Assembly: GCA_046349515.1 (NCBI GenBank)
Contig: JAXMCE010000004.1
Location: forward strand, 219,429 to 283,428
Origin: JBGPGW01 sp046349515
GTDB lineage: Bacteria; Pseudomonadota; Alphaproteobacteria; CADEGL01
Direction of reading: 5' to 3'
DNA: 64,000 bases
The notes under the pieces were generated by a model that was given only the letters and a program-made list of their open reading frames with translations, made no database searches and was not told where the DNA came from. Positions 45,512 to 54,716 of the stretch are shown here, piece after piece; the first letter of the stretch is position 1, and the number at the start of each line of letters is the position of its first letter. A program made the translations under genes and the position numbers.

Positions 45512-46040
45512 TGAGGGTGTAGCTGTAGCTACCGTCGGCGGCGAGCGTGAGCGTGCCGTAGGTCCTGGCGAAGTGCCCGCGCCGCCACATGGAGCACGGC
45601 GCCCGCATCGACGTCCGAATCGTTCGCGAGCACGTTGCCCGTGACAGGCGCGCTCGCATCCTCGCCGATCGCCGCCTTGTCGGCCGTCACGACCGGACCG
45701 TCGTTTGCGCCTGTGACGGTAACGCTCAAGGAAGATGGGGTATTCGCCGTGCCATCCGTCACGTTGAAGTTGAACGTGTCGACGACCTTCTGTCCTTCGT
45801 TCAGCGTCTGGGCCTTGGCGTTGAGGGCATAGCTGTAGGAGCCATCAGCGCCGAGCGTAAGCGTGCCATAGGCCCCCGCGAAGGTACCCGGCACCGCCAC
45901 GTGGAGAGCGGTCCCTGCGTCAACATCCGTGTCATTGGCAAGCACATTGCCCTTGACGGGAGCGATCGCGTCTTCACCGATCGACGCCGTGTCGGCGACG
46001 GTGACGGGCGCATCGTTCACGCCGGCGATGGTGACCGTCA
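44100..46040 (-). repeat. VCBS repeat array
   Basis: Six tandem VCBS units of about 310 nt (about 103 aa) each with the core [21 protein letters not shown] and a [16 protein letters not shown] strand. Neighbouring units between about 44750 and 45750 are nearly identical at DNA level, which favours recombination or assembly collapse. The two indels at 45486-45581 fall inside this array. Confidence 0.85.
45486..45581 (-). other. Two compensating-type indels splitting the giant adhesin frame
   Basis: Comparison with the near-identical repeat copy about 310 bp away (45170-45280) shows 13 nt here (45490-45502) where the copy has 12, and 20 nt (around 45563-45582) where the copy has 22. The segment between them still encodes [20 protein letters not shown], but in the third frame, so three frames are used in succession. 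Either two real mutations or assembly/basecalling errors in a repetitive, GC-rich stretch. Confidence 0.8.
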
Positions 46041-47118
46041 CCGTCGAGGTCGATGTCGCACCAGCCGCATCACGCATGACGTAACTGAACGTGTCGGTTG
46101 CAGTCTGCCCCGCGCCGAGCGACTGGAACAACGCGCCGGGGCTGTAGACGACCTGCCCGTTCGCGACCACCACGCTCGCGCCCGACTGGGCCGGACCGAC
46201 CGAGACGAGCGACAGGACATCGCCGACATTCGCGTCCGTGTCGTTGGCAAGCACGTTGATCGTGATCGCCGGCCCGTCCTCGACGGCGTTCGCCTTGTCG
46301 GCGGTGGCGACGGGCGCGACGTTACTTCCGCCCGGCCCGCCATGGGTCACCGAGACGTCGAGGGTCTCCCAATTCTTGGCCACAAGGCCAAGCGACTTGA
46401 ATTCGAAACCCTTGCCGTCCGTGCTGTTGACGTTCGAGTGCGTCGTCAGGAACTGGCGATACGCTGTCAGATCCGCCTGAACGTCCCGGGAGGCGAACTC
46501 CTGTTCGGTGAGGACAAGGCGAAGCGTGTCGAATCCGGTCCCACCGTCGTAGACATCGTGAGCACCATGGTTCTCGGCCGCAACGAAGATGCCAAGGTCA
46601 TTGCCGGCGCCCCCCTCGACCCGGTCGCTTCCGGCGCCGCCATCGAGCGCGTCGTTGCCGGCGCCCCCGTCGAGCCAGTCGCTGCCGGCGCCACCGAGCA
46701 AGGTGTCATTGCCGGTGCCGCCGCTGAGGCGGTCGTTCCCATCACCGCCGGAAAGCTTGTCGTCTCCGGCATTGCCCCAAATCGTATCGTCGCCGGAACC
46801 GCCCTCGATCGTGTCGTTGCCGGTCCCGCCACTCAGGCGATCATCGCCGGCCCCGCCCCTGATCGTGTCGTTGCCGGCCCCGCCGCGCACCTTGTCGCGC
46901 CCCCCGCCGGCATCGATGACGTCGTCGCCGCGTCCGCCGCTGATCCAGTCATTGCCGTCGCCCGCGAAAATACTGTCGTTGCCTGACCCGCCGCTGATGC
47001 GGTCGTTGCCGCCATTGCCCAGAATCGCATCGTCGCCCGCGCGCGCGCGGATGACGTCGTTTCCGGACGTGCCGTTAAGGGTATCGTTGCCAGACGTGCC
47101 AGTGATGCGCGTTGCCAT
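45529..47118 (-). CDS. Giant RTX/VCBS adhesin, N-terminal part
   Basis: 529 codons open; true coding ends near 45575 where the frame breaks. No Sec signal: it starts [20 protein letters not shown] and goes at once into about 16 RTX nonapeptides (GGxGNDxLxG), roughly residues 5-180, a linker with [17 protein letters not shown], a tandem-95 repeat ([16 protein letters not shown]) and two VCBS repeats. Absence of a signal peptide and the RTX composition agree with type I secretion through a C-terminal signal carried on the other part (37976-45511). Joined, the protein would have about 3,040 residues. Confidence 0.85.
   Translation of the reverse strand: MATRITGTSGNDTLNGTSGNDVIRARAGDDAILGNGGNDRISGGSGNDSIFAGDGNDWISGGRGDDVIDAGGGRDKVRGGAGNDTIRGGAGDDRLSGGTGNDTIEGGSGDDTIWGNAGDDKLSGGDGNDRLSGGTGNDTLLGGAGSDWLDGGAGNDALDGGAGSDRVEGGAGNDLGIFVAAENHGAHDVYDGGTGFDTLRLVLTEQEFASRDVQADLTAYRQFLTTHSNVNSTDGKGFEFKSLGLVAKNWETLDVSVTHGGPGGSNVAPVATADKANAVEDGPAITINVLANDTDANVGDVLSLVSVGPAQSGASVVVANGQVVYSPGALFQSLGAGQTATDTFSYVMRDAAGATSTSTVTVTIAGVNDAPVTVADTASIGEDAIAPVKGNVLANDTDVDAGTALHVAVPGTFAGAYGTLTLGADGSYSYALNAKAQTLNEGQKVVDTFNFNVTDGTANTPSSLSVTVTGANDGPVVTADKAAIGEDASAPVTGNVLANDSDVDAGAVLHVAARALRQDLRHAHARRRR
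46560..47118 (-). repeat. N-terminal RTX calcium-binding nonapeptide array
   Basis: Roughly sixteen tandem copies of GGxGNDxL-type nonapeptides (27 nt each), for example [20 protein letters not shown]. They fold into a Ca-bound parallel beta-roll. Finding such an array at the very N-terminus, with a second one at the C-terminus, is less common than the C-terminal one alone. Confidence 0.85.
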
Positions 47119-47490
47119 AGTTCCGATCCGGTGTGCAGGAGACGACTCGATGCAGATTCCAAAGCCGCACCGAAGTCCGTTCTTCCAACGGCATCACGTC
47201 GGGTGACGTCATGCCCAAGACGTTGGCCGGGACTTGCGTCCGGCTAGTCGCGTTGGACCACAGGGATCGACATGGCGGCCTCGACATTACCTTTCGAAGC
47301 GACAAGCGCCGTTGGTGGCATGCGGCATTCGGTTGACCCCGCACGTCAGCGAACGACGGATCACTGATAGCGAAAAAGCATTAGCAAGCTCTTAGCACCG
47401 GCTGCGCTGGCGGTAGGCGGCACGCTCCGCACGGGCCATTCACATTCTTATATGCGCAGTCACATGCACACCGTTCGGCGCTTCGCATGG
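47119..47490. other. Upstream region of the giant adhesin gene
   Basis: 372 bp without a credible gene. A TATAAG hexamer on the minus strand (47451-47446) might be a -10 box, but no good -35 matches it. The GC content is visibly lower from about 47340 to 47480. I see no terminator or known operator; the distance to the adhesin start leaves room for a long regulated leader. Confidence 0.35.
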
Positions 47491-47888
47491 CTAACGCCCC
47501 GTTAACCCTAACGGGCTCGACCGATCATCGATAACGTCCAGCCCATAGGGAATGTTCGACATGAGCCCGGCCCGCTCGTCCTCGAACATGAGGCACTCGA
47601 TCCGGAAGACGCGCCCCTCTTCGCGCGGCAGGGAAAATTGACTCTCGTGGTTGACGACCGTCCCCAGGTTCGAACACGCGGTCGTGATCGTGCGGGTCCA
47701 GCGGATCGAAGACGAAGTGGCGGGCCCAGTCCGGCGGAAAGGCGATACCGTATCGCGTCGCCACTTGTTCCCGACCATCGCTCGGGACTCTGGACCTGGC
47801 ACCATTCGCACTGATCGCCCGTGACGTCGTTGATCCGACCGGGCGAGCCAACGAAGAGCACGTCGATCTTGTCTTTGGCCATGCGCAT
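47491..47888 (-). pseudogene. Frameshifted small gene of unknown function
   Basis: Three overlapping minus-strand frames give one plausible protein of about 130 residues if joined. It starts at ATG 47888 (KDKIDVLFVGSPGRINDVTG, then DQCEWCQVQSPERWSG), switches frame near 47765 into REQVATRYGIAFPPDWARHF and VFDPLDPHDHDRVFE, then switches again near 47670 into GTVVNHESQFSLPREEGRVF and LMFEDERAGLMSNIPYGLDV, ending at 47491. Each segment has protein-like composition while the alternatives in the same stretch are Arg/Ser/Pro-rich shadows. Not recognised. Either a decayed gene or sequence errors; the adhesin 2 kb away has similar close indels. Confidence 0.45.
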
Positions 47889-48181
47889 ACGGTGCGGCCT
47901 GGCGACAGGGCGGTTGTGGCCGCTCGGCAGCTTTGTTAAGAGAGGATCGCGGCCTTGGCCGCGAGCGCCCGATGTCGGCTGCTGCCAGGACTACGTTCCG
48001 AGACAGCGCGACATCGCCTTAGCCACGATCCGCTGTTCGCTCCGACCGGCTCACTCACCAAGATGGCGCTTCGGCTGCCTGGAAAGGATCGGGATCCCAT
48101 TCGAATGAGACTGGCCAACGCCGCACCGACGCTCCCCGGCCGCATCCGTCCCTGCTTCGCCATGGCTGAGAGAGCCGTTCG

Positions 48182-49834
48182 ATGACGTTTTTCTTCGACA
48201 TCATCGATTTCCTCTCGGTCGTGCTTCACGGCCTGGTCCTCTTGGCCCAGTCGCTGGCGCTCGGCGGAATCATGTTCATCCTCTGCCTCGCGCAGCCGCT
48301 CGCACCGACGCTCGGCGACATGGGGCCGCGTCTCCTTGCCACCTGCCGGCGAATTATCGGAGTCAGCGCGCTCTGCTTGGCCGGCCTCGAGGCTCTTCTG
48401 CTGTTCGCCGAGCTGGCACTGCTCACGAGCTCGACCGATCTTCCGTTGAGCGAGGTCGCCGGCGCGAGCTTCGCCATCGCGAGAGCCATCAGCATTCCCG
48501 CCGCTCTCATCATCGCCGCGGTGAGTTTCGGGCGCGTGCGCCCGGTCCTGCCGTGGCTCATCGCGTTCGGACTCGTCATTCTCCTTGCCTCGACCGCGAC
48601 GAGTCATGCCGCGGCGCGTCTCGAGCACCGAACCCTCCTGATTATCGCCGTGGCGCTCCATCAGGTCGGCGCCGCCACCTGGATCGGCGGCATTCCCTAC
48701 TTCCTCATTGCACTCCACCGGGCCCAAGCGCTCGATGCGACGCGCGCGATCGGCCGACGTTTCTCACGGATGTCGATGGGCGCCGTCGGAGCGCTCCTCC
48801 TGGCCGGCATCGCGCTCTCCGTCGCCTATATCGACGCGCCGAGCGCGTTCTACGGCACATCCTATGGCGTGATGGTCGCAACCAAGATCCTGATGTTCGC
48901 CGCCCTGCTCATTCTCGGCTGGATGAACTTCCGGACGGTCGAGCGGCTGCGGCGCGATCCTGGGACTCCCATCATCCGCCTCAAGAGATTTGCCGAAGCC
49001 GAGGTCGGCATCGGGATCACGGTGTTCCTCGTCGCCGCGTCCATCACCTCGCTACCGCCTGCGGTCGACCTGCCATTCGACCGGCTGTCTCTTGCCGAGA
49101 TCGCCGAGCGCATGGTGCCGCGCTGGCCGCCAACGCTGACGAGCCCCGAGCAGAAAGCGACGAGCAATCGCTCGACAGCCGAGGTCGTGGCGCTCTCGGC
49201 CGCCGCCACACGCTCCGCGCAAGCGAATACCGATGAAGCAGCCGTCATCCCGAGCGCGACGCGATCGGCGAACGACATGGCCTGGTCGGAGTTCAACCAC
49301 AACTGGGCCGGCATCATCGTCCTCTTGATCGGGCTCGCGGCCTTGGCCGAGCGGGCCGGTTTCCGATGGGGAGGCCATTGGCCGCTCCTCTTCATCGTGC
49401 TGGCCCTCTTCCTGTTTTTCCGCAACGACCCGGAGAATTGGCCCGTCGGACCGAACGGATTCTTCGAGAGTTTCGCCGACCCGTCCGTGGCACAGCATCG
49501 GGTGTTCATCGTCCTTATCGCCCTCTTCGCCGTCTTCGAATGGGGCATCCGGACCAAACGCATCACCTCGCCGCGCGCGGCGCTGGTCTTTCCCGTCTCG
49601 ACCGCCATCGCCTCCGCTCTGATGCTGACGCACTCCCATTCGTTCGGTAACATCAAGGGAGAGCTACTGGTCGAGCTGACCCATATCCCTCTCGCGGTGC
49701 TCGGCGTCACGGCCAGCTGGGCACGATGGCTCGAGGTTCGCCTGCCCCCGAGCGACCGCAGTCTTCCCGCGTGGCTCTGGCCGATCTGCTTTGCCCTCAT
49801 TGGCCTCGTCCTCATCACCTACAGGGAATCCTGA
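48182..49834 (+). CDS. CopD-domain (copper resistance D family) membrane protein
   Basis: 550 aa, about a dozen membrane helices. The N-terminal two-thirds match CopD/YcnJ-type proteins (LHQVGAATWIGGIPYFLIALHRA with the conserved His and Trp, and later SMGAVGALLLAGIALS and YGVMVATKILMFAALL). A periplasmic or cytoplasmic loop of about 90 residues (roughly 290-380) splits it from a second membrane module ending in LTHSHSFGNIKGELLVELTHIPLA, whose His residues could bind copper. CopD proteins move or bind copper across the inner membrane. The hpnN gene starts 10 bp downstream, so the two are probably co-transcribed; why copper handling should accompany hopanoid transport is not obvious. Confidence 0.78.
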   Translation: MTFFFDIIDFLSVVLHGLVLLAQSLALGGIMFILCLAQPLAPTLGDMGPRLLATCRRIIGVSALCLAGLEALLLFAELALLTSSTDLPLSEVAGASFAIARAISIPAALIIAAVSFGRVRPVLPWLIAFGLVILLASTATSHAAARLEHRTLLIIAVALHQVGAATWIGGIPYFLIALHRAQALDATRAIGRRFSRMSMGAVGALLLAGIALSVAYIDAPSAFYGTSYGVMVATKILMFAALLILGWMNFRTVERLRRDPGTPIIRLKRFAEAEVGIGITVFLVAASITSLPPAVDLPFDRLSLAEIAERMVPRWPPTLTSPEQKATSNRSTAEVVALSAAATRSAQANTDEAAVIPSATRSANDMAWSEFNHNWAGIIVLLIGLAALAERAGFRWGGHWPLLFIVLALFLFFRNDPENWPVGPNGFFESFADPSVAQHRVFIVLIALFAVFEWGIRTKRITSPRAALVFPVSTAIASALMLTHSHSFGNIKGELLVELTHIPLAVLGVTASWARWLEVRLPPSDRSLPAWLWPICFALIGLVLITYRES

Positions 49835-49844
49835 ACGCAGCCCC

Positions 49845-52448
49845 ATGACCGACGCTTTCGCCCGCCTTGTCGATGTCTGCCGACGCCGGAAGTTTCTCAT
49901 CCTGGCGCTCTACGTGCTCGCCACGGCGCTCCTGGCCGGCTATGTCGGCGCGCATCTCTCGATCAACACGAACACGAACGACCTCATCTCGGCCGACACA
50001 CCGTGGCGCAAGCGTGAGCTGGCGTTCGTTTCGGTGTTCCCCGGGGCGGTTGGCCGAACGGTCGTGGTGATCGATGCCGCGACGCCCGACGCCGCGGATG
50101 ACGCCGTGCGCGCGCTCTACGAGCGCCTCTCGGCCGAACCGGCCCTGTTCCAATCGGTCGAGCGTCCGGGCGGCGGACCATTCTTCGAGCGGAACGGCAT
50201 GCTGTTCCTTTCGGTGCCGGAACTGTCGGACATCGCGAAGCAATTGATCGACGCGCAGCCGCTCCTCGGCACGCTCACGGCGGATCCCAGTCTTCGCGGT
50301 CTCTTCGGATCGCTCAACCTCGCTCTCGAAGGCGTCGCACGGAAGGAAATCGAGGCCAAATCGCTCGACCGCGCGTTGAGCGCGGTCGCGGATTCGGTTG
50401 AAGGCGTTCTCGCTGGCCACGCGCGCCCCATGTCATGGCAAACGCTCCTCACCGGCCACTCGCCGCGGCCGGAGGAATTGCGGCGATTCCTCATCGTGAA
50501 GCCCGTGCTCGATTATTCGGCGCTCCAGCCGGGCGCACGGTCGAGCGCCGCGATCCGTGAGGCCGCACGGGCGCTGGGCCTCACGCCCGAGAACGGCGTG
50601 CGCGTCCGCCTCACCGGATCGGTCCCCCTGTCCGATGACGAATTTGCGAGCGTGAGCGAGGGGATGAGCCACGCCCTCATCGCCTGCGGACTCCTCGTCA
50701 CGCTGATCCTTTTCGCCGCGCTGCGCTCGGCGCGCCTCATCATCGTGGTCCTCGCCACGACCGCGACGGGACTCGTCTGGACCGCGGCCTTCGCGACGGC
50801 TGCCGTCGGCGCGCTCAATCTCATCTCGGTCGGCTTCGCGGTCCTGTTCGTGGGCATCGCGGTCGACTTCGCCATACAGTTCTGCACCCGCTACCGGGAC
50901 GAACGATTCAAGGACGACGACTTCGCGTCGGCGTTGAAGCGTACCGCCACCATGATCGGCGGTCCGCTCGGCCTGGCAGCGACCGCCGCCGCGCTCGGAT
51001 TCTTCTCCTTCCTACCGACAGACTATACGGGTCTGTCGGAGCTCGGCCTCATTTCGGGCGCAGGCATGCTCATCGCCTTCGTCCTCAACCTCACGCTTCT
51101 GCCGGCCCTCCTCGCCCTCGTGCGCCCAGGGGGCGAGCCCGCGCCCGTCGGCTTCGCCTGGGCGGCGGGGCTCGATCGGTTTCTCCTCGAGCGGCGTGGT
51201 CCCATCCGCATTGTCGCGCTTCTGGTCGGACTCGCGGGCCTCGCGCTCCTGCCGCAGCTTCGCTTTGATTTCGATCCTCTCAAGCTCAAGAACCCGCACA
51301 CGGAATCGGCCGCCACGATGTTCGAGCTGATCGCCGATCCGGACAGCCAGCCCTTGAGCATCGACATCCTCAGCCCCTCGCTCCCGGACGCCGAGGCAAT
51401 GGCGAAGCGGCTCGATGCGCTGTCAGAAGTCAAGCGCGTGCTGACCCTCGCCAGCTTCGTGCCCAAGGATCAGGGCGAGAAGTTGCGCATCATCGAGGAC
51501 GTCAACATGCTGCTCGGCCCGACCCTGGCGCTTCCACCGGTCGACACCCAGCCGACCGAGCGCGACATCTTTGATGCGATCGCCGAATGCGCAAAGCGCC
51601 TCAAGGCCATCAACGAGTCCGACCCCTCGCCCGCGACCGAGCGCCTCGCATCGGCCCTCGAGCGCGTGCTGGCGGCACAGCCTCCGCCCGTCGGAGCGCT
51701 CGGCACCGCGCTCCTGGCCGGCTTCAGTCATCGCATCGACGCGCTGCGCACGGCACTCGAAGCGGCACCGGTCTCGATCGAGACTTTGCCCGACGATCTC
51801 AAGCGGGATTGGGTCGCATCCGATGGCCGCACGCGAATTGAGGTGTTCCCCAAGGGCAACGTGCGGAACAGCGCGAATCTGCGCGCCTTCGCTCGCGCGG
51901 TGCAGGCGATCGCGCCCGACGCGACGGGAGCGCCGATTACCATTCCCGAGTCGGGCGACACGGTGGTCCAAGCCTTCAAGTGGGCCGGGATCACGGCACT
52001 CGTCACGATCTCTGTCCTTCTCTCTGTCCTGCTGCGCCGCGTGCGCGACGTGCTGCTGGTGCTGGCGCCGCTTGTCCTCGCGGCCCTCCTCACCTCGACC
52101 ACGATGGTCGTAAGCGGGATGGCGCTCAATTTCGCGAACATCATCGCCCTCCCGTTGCTCCTCGGAGTCGGCGTCGCGTTCGACATCTATTTCGTCTCGA
52201 ATTGGCGGGCGGGCGCATCGGGCCCGCTGCAATCGAGTCTGGCGCGGGCGGTGTTGTTCAGCGGGCTCACGACGGGAGTGGCCTTCGGGAGCCTGGCCCT
52301 GTCGAGCCATCCCGGCACCGCCGGCATGGGAGGGCTCCTCGCGCTCATGCTGTTCTACACGCTGTTCTCGACGCTCTTGGTGCTGCCGGCGCTTCTCGGG
52401 CCGGCCCCGAGTGCGCCCGCGCGGCCAGGCCAGGCCGGTCGCTCTTAG
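49845..52448 (+). CDS. hpnN: RND/MMPL-family hopanoid transporter HpnN
   Basis: 867 aa from ATG 49845. Two repeats of one helix, a large periplasmic loop and five helices; the second-helix bundles carry GFAVLFVGIAVDFAIQFCTRYRDE (quoted in part: FVGIAVDFAIQFCTRYRDE) and ALPLLLGVGVAFDIYFVSNWR-type segments (LPLLLGVGVAFDIYFVSNW). The early INTNTNDLISADTPWRKREL is typical of HpnN. The family carries hopanoids from the inner to the outer membrane in alphaproteobacteria. Its stop overlaps by 4 bp with that of the convergent hpnM-like gene, a strong functional link. No hopanoid biosynthesis genes (shc, hpnCDE) are in the window. Confidence 0.88.
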   Translation: MTDAFARLVDVCRRRKFLILALYVLATALLAGYVGAHLSINTNTNDLISADTPWRKRELAFVSVFPGAVGRTVVVIDAATPDAADDAVRALYERLSAEPALFQSVERPGGGPFFERNGMLFLSVPELSDIAKQLIDAQPLLGTLTADPSLRGLFGSLNLALEGVARKEIEAKSLDRALSAVADSVEGVLAGHARPMSWQTLLTGHSPRPEELRRFLIVKPVLDYSALQPGARSSAAIREAARALGLTPENGVRVRLTGSVPLSDDEFASVSEGMSHALIACGLLVTLILFAALRSARLIIVVLATTATGLVWTAAFATAAVGALNLISVGFAVLFVGIAVDFAIQFCTRYRDERFKDDDFASALKRTATMIGGPLGLAATAAALGFFSFLPTDYTGLSELGLISGAGMLIAFVLNLTLLPALLALVRPGGEPAPVGFAWAAGLDRFLLERRGPIRIVALLVGLAGLALLPQLRFDFDPLKLKNPHTESAATMFELIADPDSQPLSIDILSPSLPDAEAMAKRLDALSEVKRVLTLASFVPKDQGEKLRIIEDVNMLLGPTLALPPVDTQPTERDIFDAIAECAKRLKAINESDPSPATERLASALERVLAAQPPPVGALGTALLAGFSHRIDALRTALEAAPVSIETLPDDLKRDWVASDGRTRIEVFPKGNVRNSANLRAFARAVQAIAPDATGAPITIPESGDTVVQAFKWAGITALVTISVLLSVLLRRVRDVLLVLAPLVLAALLTSTTMVVSGMALNFANIIALPLLLGVGVAFDIYFVSNWRAGASGPLQSSLARAVLFSGLTTGVAFGSLALSSHPGTAGMGGLLALMLFYTLFSTLLVLPALLGPAPSAPARPGQAGRS

Positions 52449-53056
52449 CCTGCGCCGAGCGTCTTGATCTTGCGTTCGAGGAGGTTCACGAGACCTTCGA
52501 TCCCGTCGCGCGACAGGACAGAGGTAAACTCCGAACGCCGCCGCGCAACCTCGCTGATCGAGCCGTCGAGGAACACGTCGATGATCTGCCAATTGCCGTC
52601 GAAATTGCGCATCAGATAGTTGAACTGGATCTCGTCGCCTTTGCTCAGAATCATGCGCGTCTCGACGATCACGTTCTGATTGGCCGTCGGCACGACACGG
52701 CCAACCACGAAATTCTCGCCCCCGAAGCTCTTGAACTGGCTCGCGTAGTTGGAGACCGTGAAGCGGTGGAAGGTATCGAGCGCCCGCTTCTTCTGATCCG
52801 GCGTTAGGGTCGACCATTGCGGCCCGATGGCGAGCCGCCCCATGAAGTCGAGATTGAACGTCTTGTCGATGACGGGCTCGAGCCGCGCATAACGGCCCTG
52901 GAAGCCGAGGCCGCCCCCCTGCTTCATGACGCCGATCAGCGCGCCATAGAAGGTATCGACGACGGCGTTGGGAGTGCTCTCCTCCGCCGCGGCGACCGGC
53001 AGCACAAGAGCCGACAGAACGAGGCTGGTCATGGCCGCGCGGACCGCGCGTGCCAA
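52445..53056 (-). CDS. hpnM: HpnM / MlaC-family periplasmic lipid-binding protein
   Basis: About 203 aa from a TTG at 53056; ATG 53032 is possible but would lack positive residues ahead of the signal core, and the frame is open to 53269. Signal sequence LARAVRAAMTSLVLSALVL, cut after AAA. The mature part matches MlaC/Ttg2D: FYGALIGVMKQGG, DKTFNLDFMGRLAIG, FHRFTVSNYASQFKSFGGE, and WQIIDVFLDGSISEVARRRSEF (in part). Shuttles a lipid, probably a hopanoid given convergent hpnN. Function inferred from family and neighbour. Confidence 0.85.
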   Translation of the reverse strand: MARAVRAAMTSLVLSALVLPVAAAEESTPNAVVDTFYGALIGVMKQGGGLGFQGRYARLEPVIDKTFNLDFMGRLAIGPQWSTLTPDQKKRALDTFHRFTVSNYASQFKSFGGENFVVGRVVPTANQNVIVETRMILSKGDEIQFNYLMRNFDGNWQIIDVFLDGSISEVARRRSEFTSVLSRDGIEGLVNLLERKIKTLGAG

Positions 53057-53300
53057 CCGCGTCTTAGCGGATGACCACCATCCGGGCGCGTGCCCGAAGG
53101 GACCAAGCCGTGCGGCGGTAAGATTGGGCTTCCGTGGCGTCAGGCGGTCTCTCGCACATGTTCTCGTGGGTCGCAGGGCCAATGACGGCATGCGCCCGGC
53201 GGCATCGCAGATGGGCTTGATGCTAAAGAGGGACCGCCATGACGGCAACTGATTTGCACTCACAGGCAATATGGCCCCTTCAGGACCGACATTTCGACGA

Positions 53301-54716
53301 TCATTGCTCCCGCCTCCAGCCGCCGCCGAGGGCCTTGTAGAGTTGGACGATGACGACGAACCGCCCTCCGTCGATCTGGGCGAGCTGGTTCTGGGCCGGG
53401 TAGAGCTGCTGCTGCGCCTCGAGGACCTCGAAATAGCTGGCTAGCCCCCCGACGTAACGCTCGGTGGCATAGCGCACCGAATCGACCAGGGCGTTGACGG
53501 CGCGCTGCTGGTGGGCGCGGGATTCGTCGAGCTTTTGTCGCGTCACGAGGAGGTTCGAGACTTCCTGGAAGGCGTTGAGGACCGCCTGTTCATACTGGAG
53601 CCGAGCCTGCTCAGACTGAGCGACCGCGACGTCGTACTGCGCATCGAGCAGCCCGCCCGTGAAGATCGGGCCCGCCAGCGCCCCACCGACGGACCAAAGG
53701 ATGGCATTGCCCTTGAGGATCTCGGAGAGCTGCGTGCTCACGCCGCCGAACGACCCGGTCAATGTGATCTGGGGGAAATAGGCCGCCTTCGCGACACCGA
53801 TCTGGGCATTGGCCGCGACCAGAGTCTGCTCGGCCTGGCGAAGATCGGGCCGGCGCTCGACGAGGACCGAGGGCAGGCCAACGGGAACGTGTGGCGGCAT
53901 CTTCTGTTCGCGGAGGGCGGCCCCCCGCACAACCGGTCCGGGATTGCGGCCCAGCAGCACGTTGATCCGGTTCTCCGTGATGACGATTTGCCGCTCGATG
54001 TCCGGGATGGTCGCGAGGACCGAAGCCAGGTTGGCTTCCGCCCGGGCCGTCTCGAGGCGCGAGGCCACGCCGCCGCGGAATCGCCGGTCGAACAGATCGT
54101 AACTTTGCCGATAGGACGCGGCCGTGTTGCGCGCGATCTCGAGCAGCAGGTCGAGCTGCAGGAGTGTGTAGTACGCCTCGCCGACATCGCTCAGCAAGGT
54201 GAGCATGACGCCGCGGCGCGCCTCGTCGGTTGCGAGAAGCTGGGCAAGCGCCGCCTCGTTCGCCCGCCGAATGCGCCCCCACAGGTCGATCTCCCACGAC
54301 AGAAGCCCGGCGCCGATGAACGAGTTGCCGGTATCCGTGACGCTCGTCGATGGATTGCCGAGGAAGGTCCGCTTGCCGCGATCGGCACCAACGGTATAGC
54401 CGATCTGCGGATAGAACTCCGAGGCGGCGACACCGGCGAGCGCACGCGCCTGTTCGACCCGCGCCAACGCGATGCGCACGTCGTAGTTGTTCTGCATCGC
54501 GTCCTTGGTGAGGTCGTTCAGGACCGGGTCGTCGAAAACCGACCACCAGGGCAAATCCGCCAGCGATTCGTCACGGGCCTTGGTCTCCGCTTGCGTCTCG
54601 CTCCGGAACTCTTCCATTTTGGGAAGCGGGGGGCGCTCGTAGTCGGGACCGAGAAGAATGCACCCCGAAAGGCTACCCGCGAGAGCAAGGAGAGCGAGAG
54701 GGCGGCCAAGCATCAT
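53301..54716 (-). CDS. Outer-membrane factor lipoprotein of an RND efflux system (OprM/NodT family)
   Basis: About 471 aa. Lipobox LSGC follows a short signal (LALLALAGSLSGC), then LGPDYERPPLP, the standard NodT-family N-terminus. Two homologous helical-hairpin repeats with WEIDLWGRIRRANEAA and GPIFTGGLLDAQYDVA, typical of TolC-like channels. Start ATG 54716 (or 54713) overlaps the RND pump stop, so translation is coupled. Last gene of the MFP-RND-OMF operon. Confidence 0.92.
   Translation of the reverse strand: MMLGRPLALLALAGSLSGCILLGPDYERPPLPKMEEFRSETQAETKARDESLADLPWWSVFDDPVLNDLTKDAMQNNYDVRIALARVEQARALAGVAASEFYPQIGYTVGADRGKRTFLGNPSTSVTDTGNSFIGAGLLSWEIDLWGRIRRANEAALAQLLATDEARRGVMLTLLSDVGEAYYTLLQLDLLLEIARNTAASYRQSYDLFDRRFRGGVASRLETARAEANLASVLATIPDIERQIVITENRINVLLGRNPGPVVRGAALREQKMPPHVPVGLPSVLVERRPDLRQAEQTLVAANAQIGVAKAAYFPQITLTGSFGGVSTQLSEILKGNAILWSVGGALAGPIFTGGLLDAQYDVAVAQSEQARLQYEQAVLNAFQEVSNLLVTRQKLDESRAHQQRAVNALVDSVRYATERYVGGLASYFEVLEAQQQLYPAQNQLAQIDGGRFVVIVQLYKALGGGWRREQ

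Noticed and set aside
44100..46040. CRISPR-like or satellite repeat array
   Set aside because: The periodic DNA is protein-coding (about 310 nt VCBS units), with no short direct repeats and unique spacers.
38018..46986. Long plus-strand ORFs (up to 743 codons) opposite the giant adhesin gene
   Set aside because: They are antisense to repetitive, GC-rich coding sequence; their products are low-complexity Arg/Asp/Val/Gly-rich with no family features and they inherit the repeat periodicity.
47498..47516. Terminator hairpin with 7 bp stem CCCGTTA/TAACGGG
   Set aside because: It lies inside the end of the broken small gene, the stem is short and no U-run follows in either direction.
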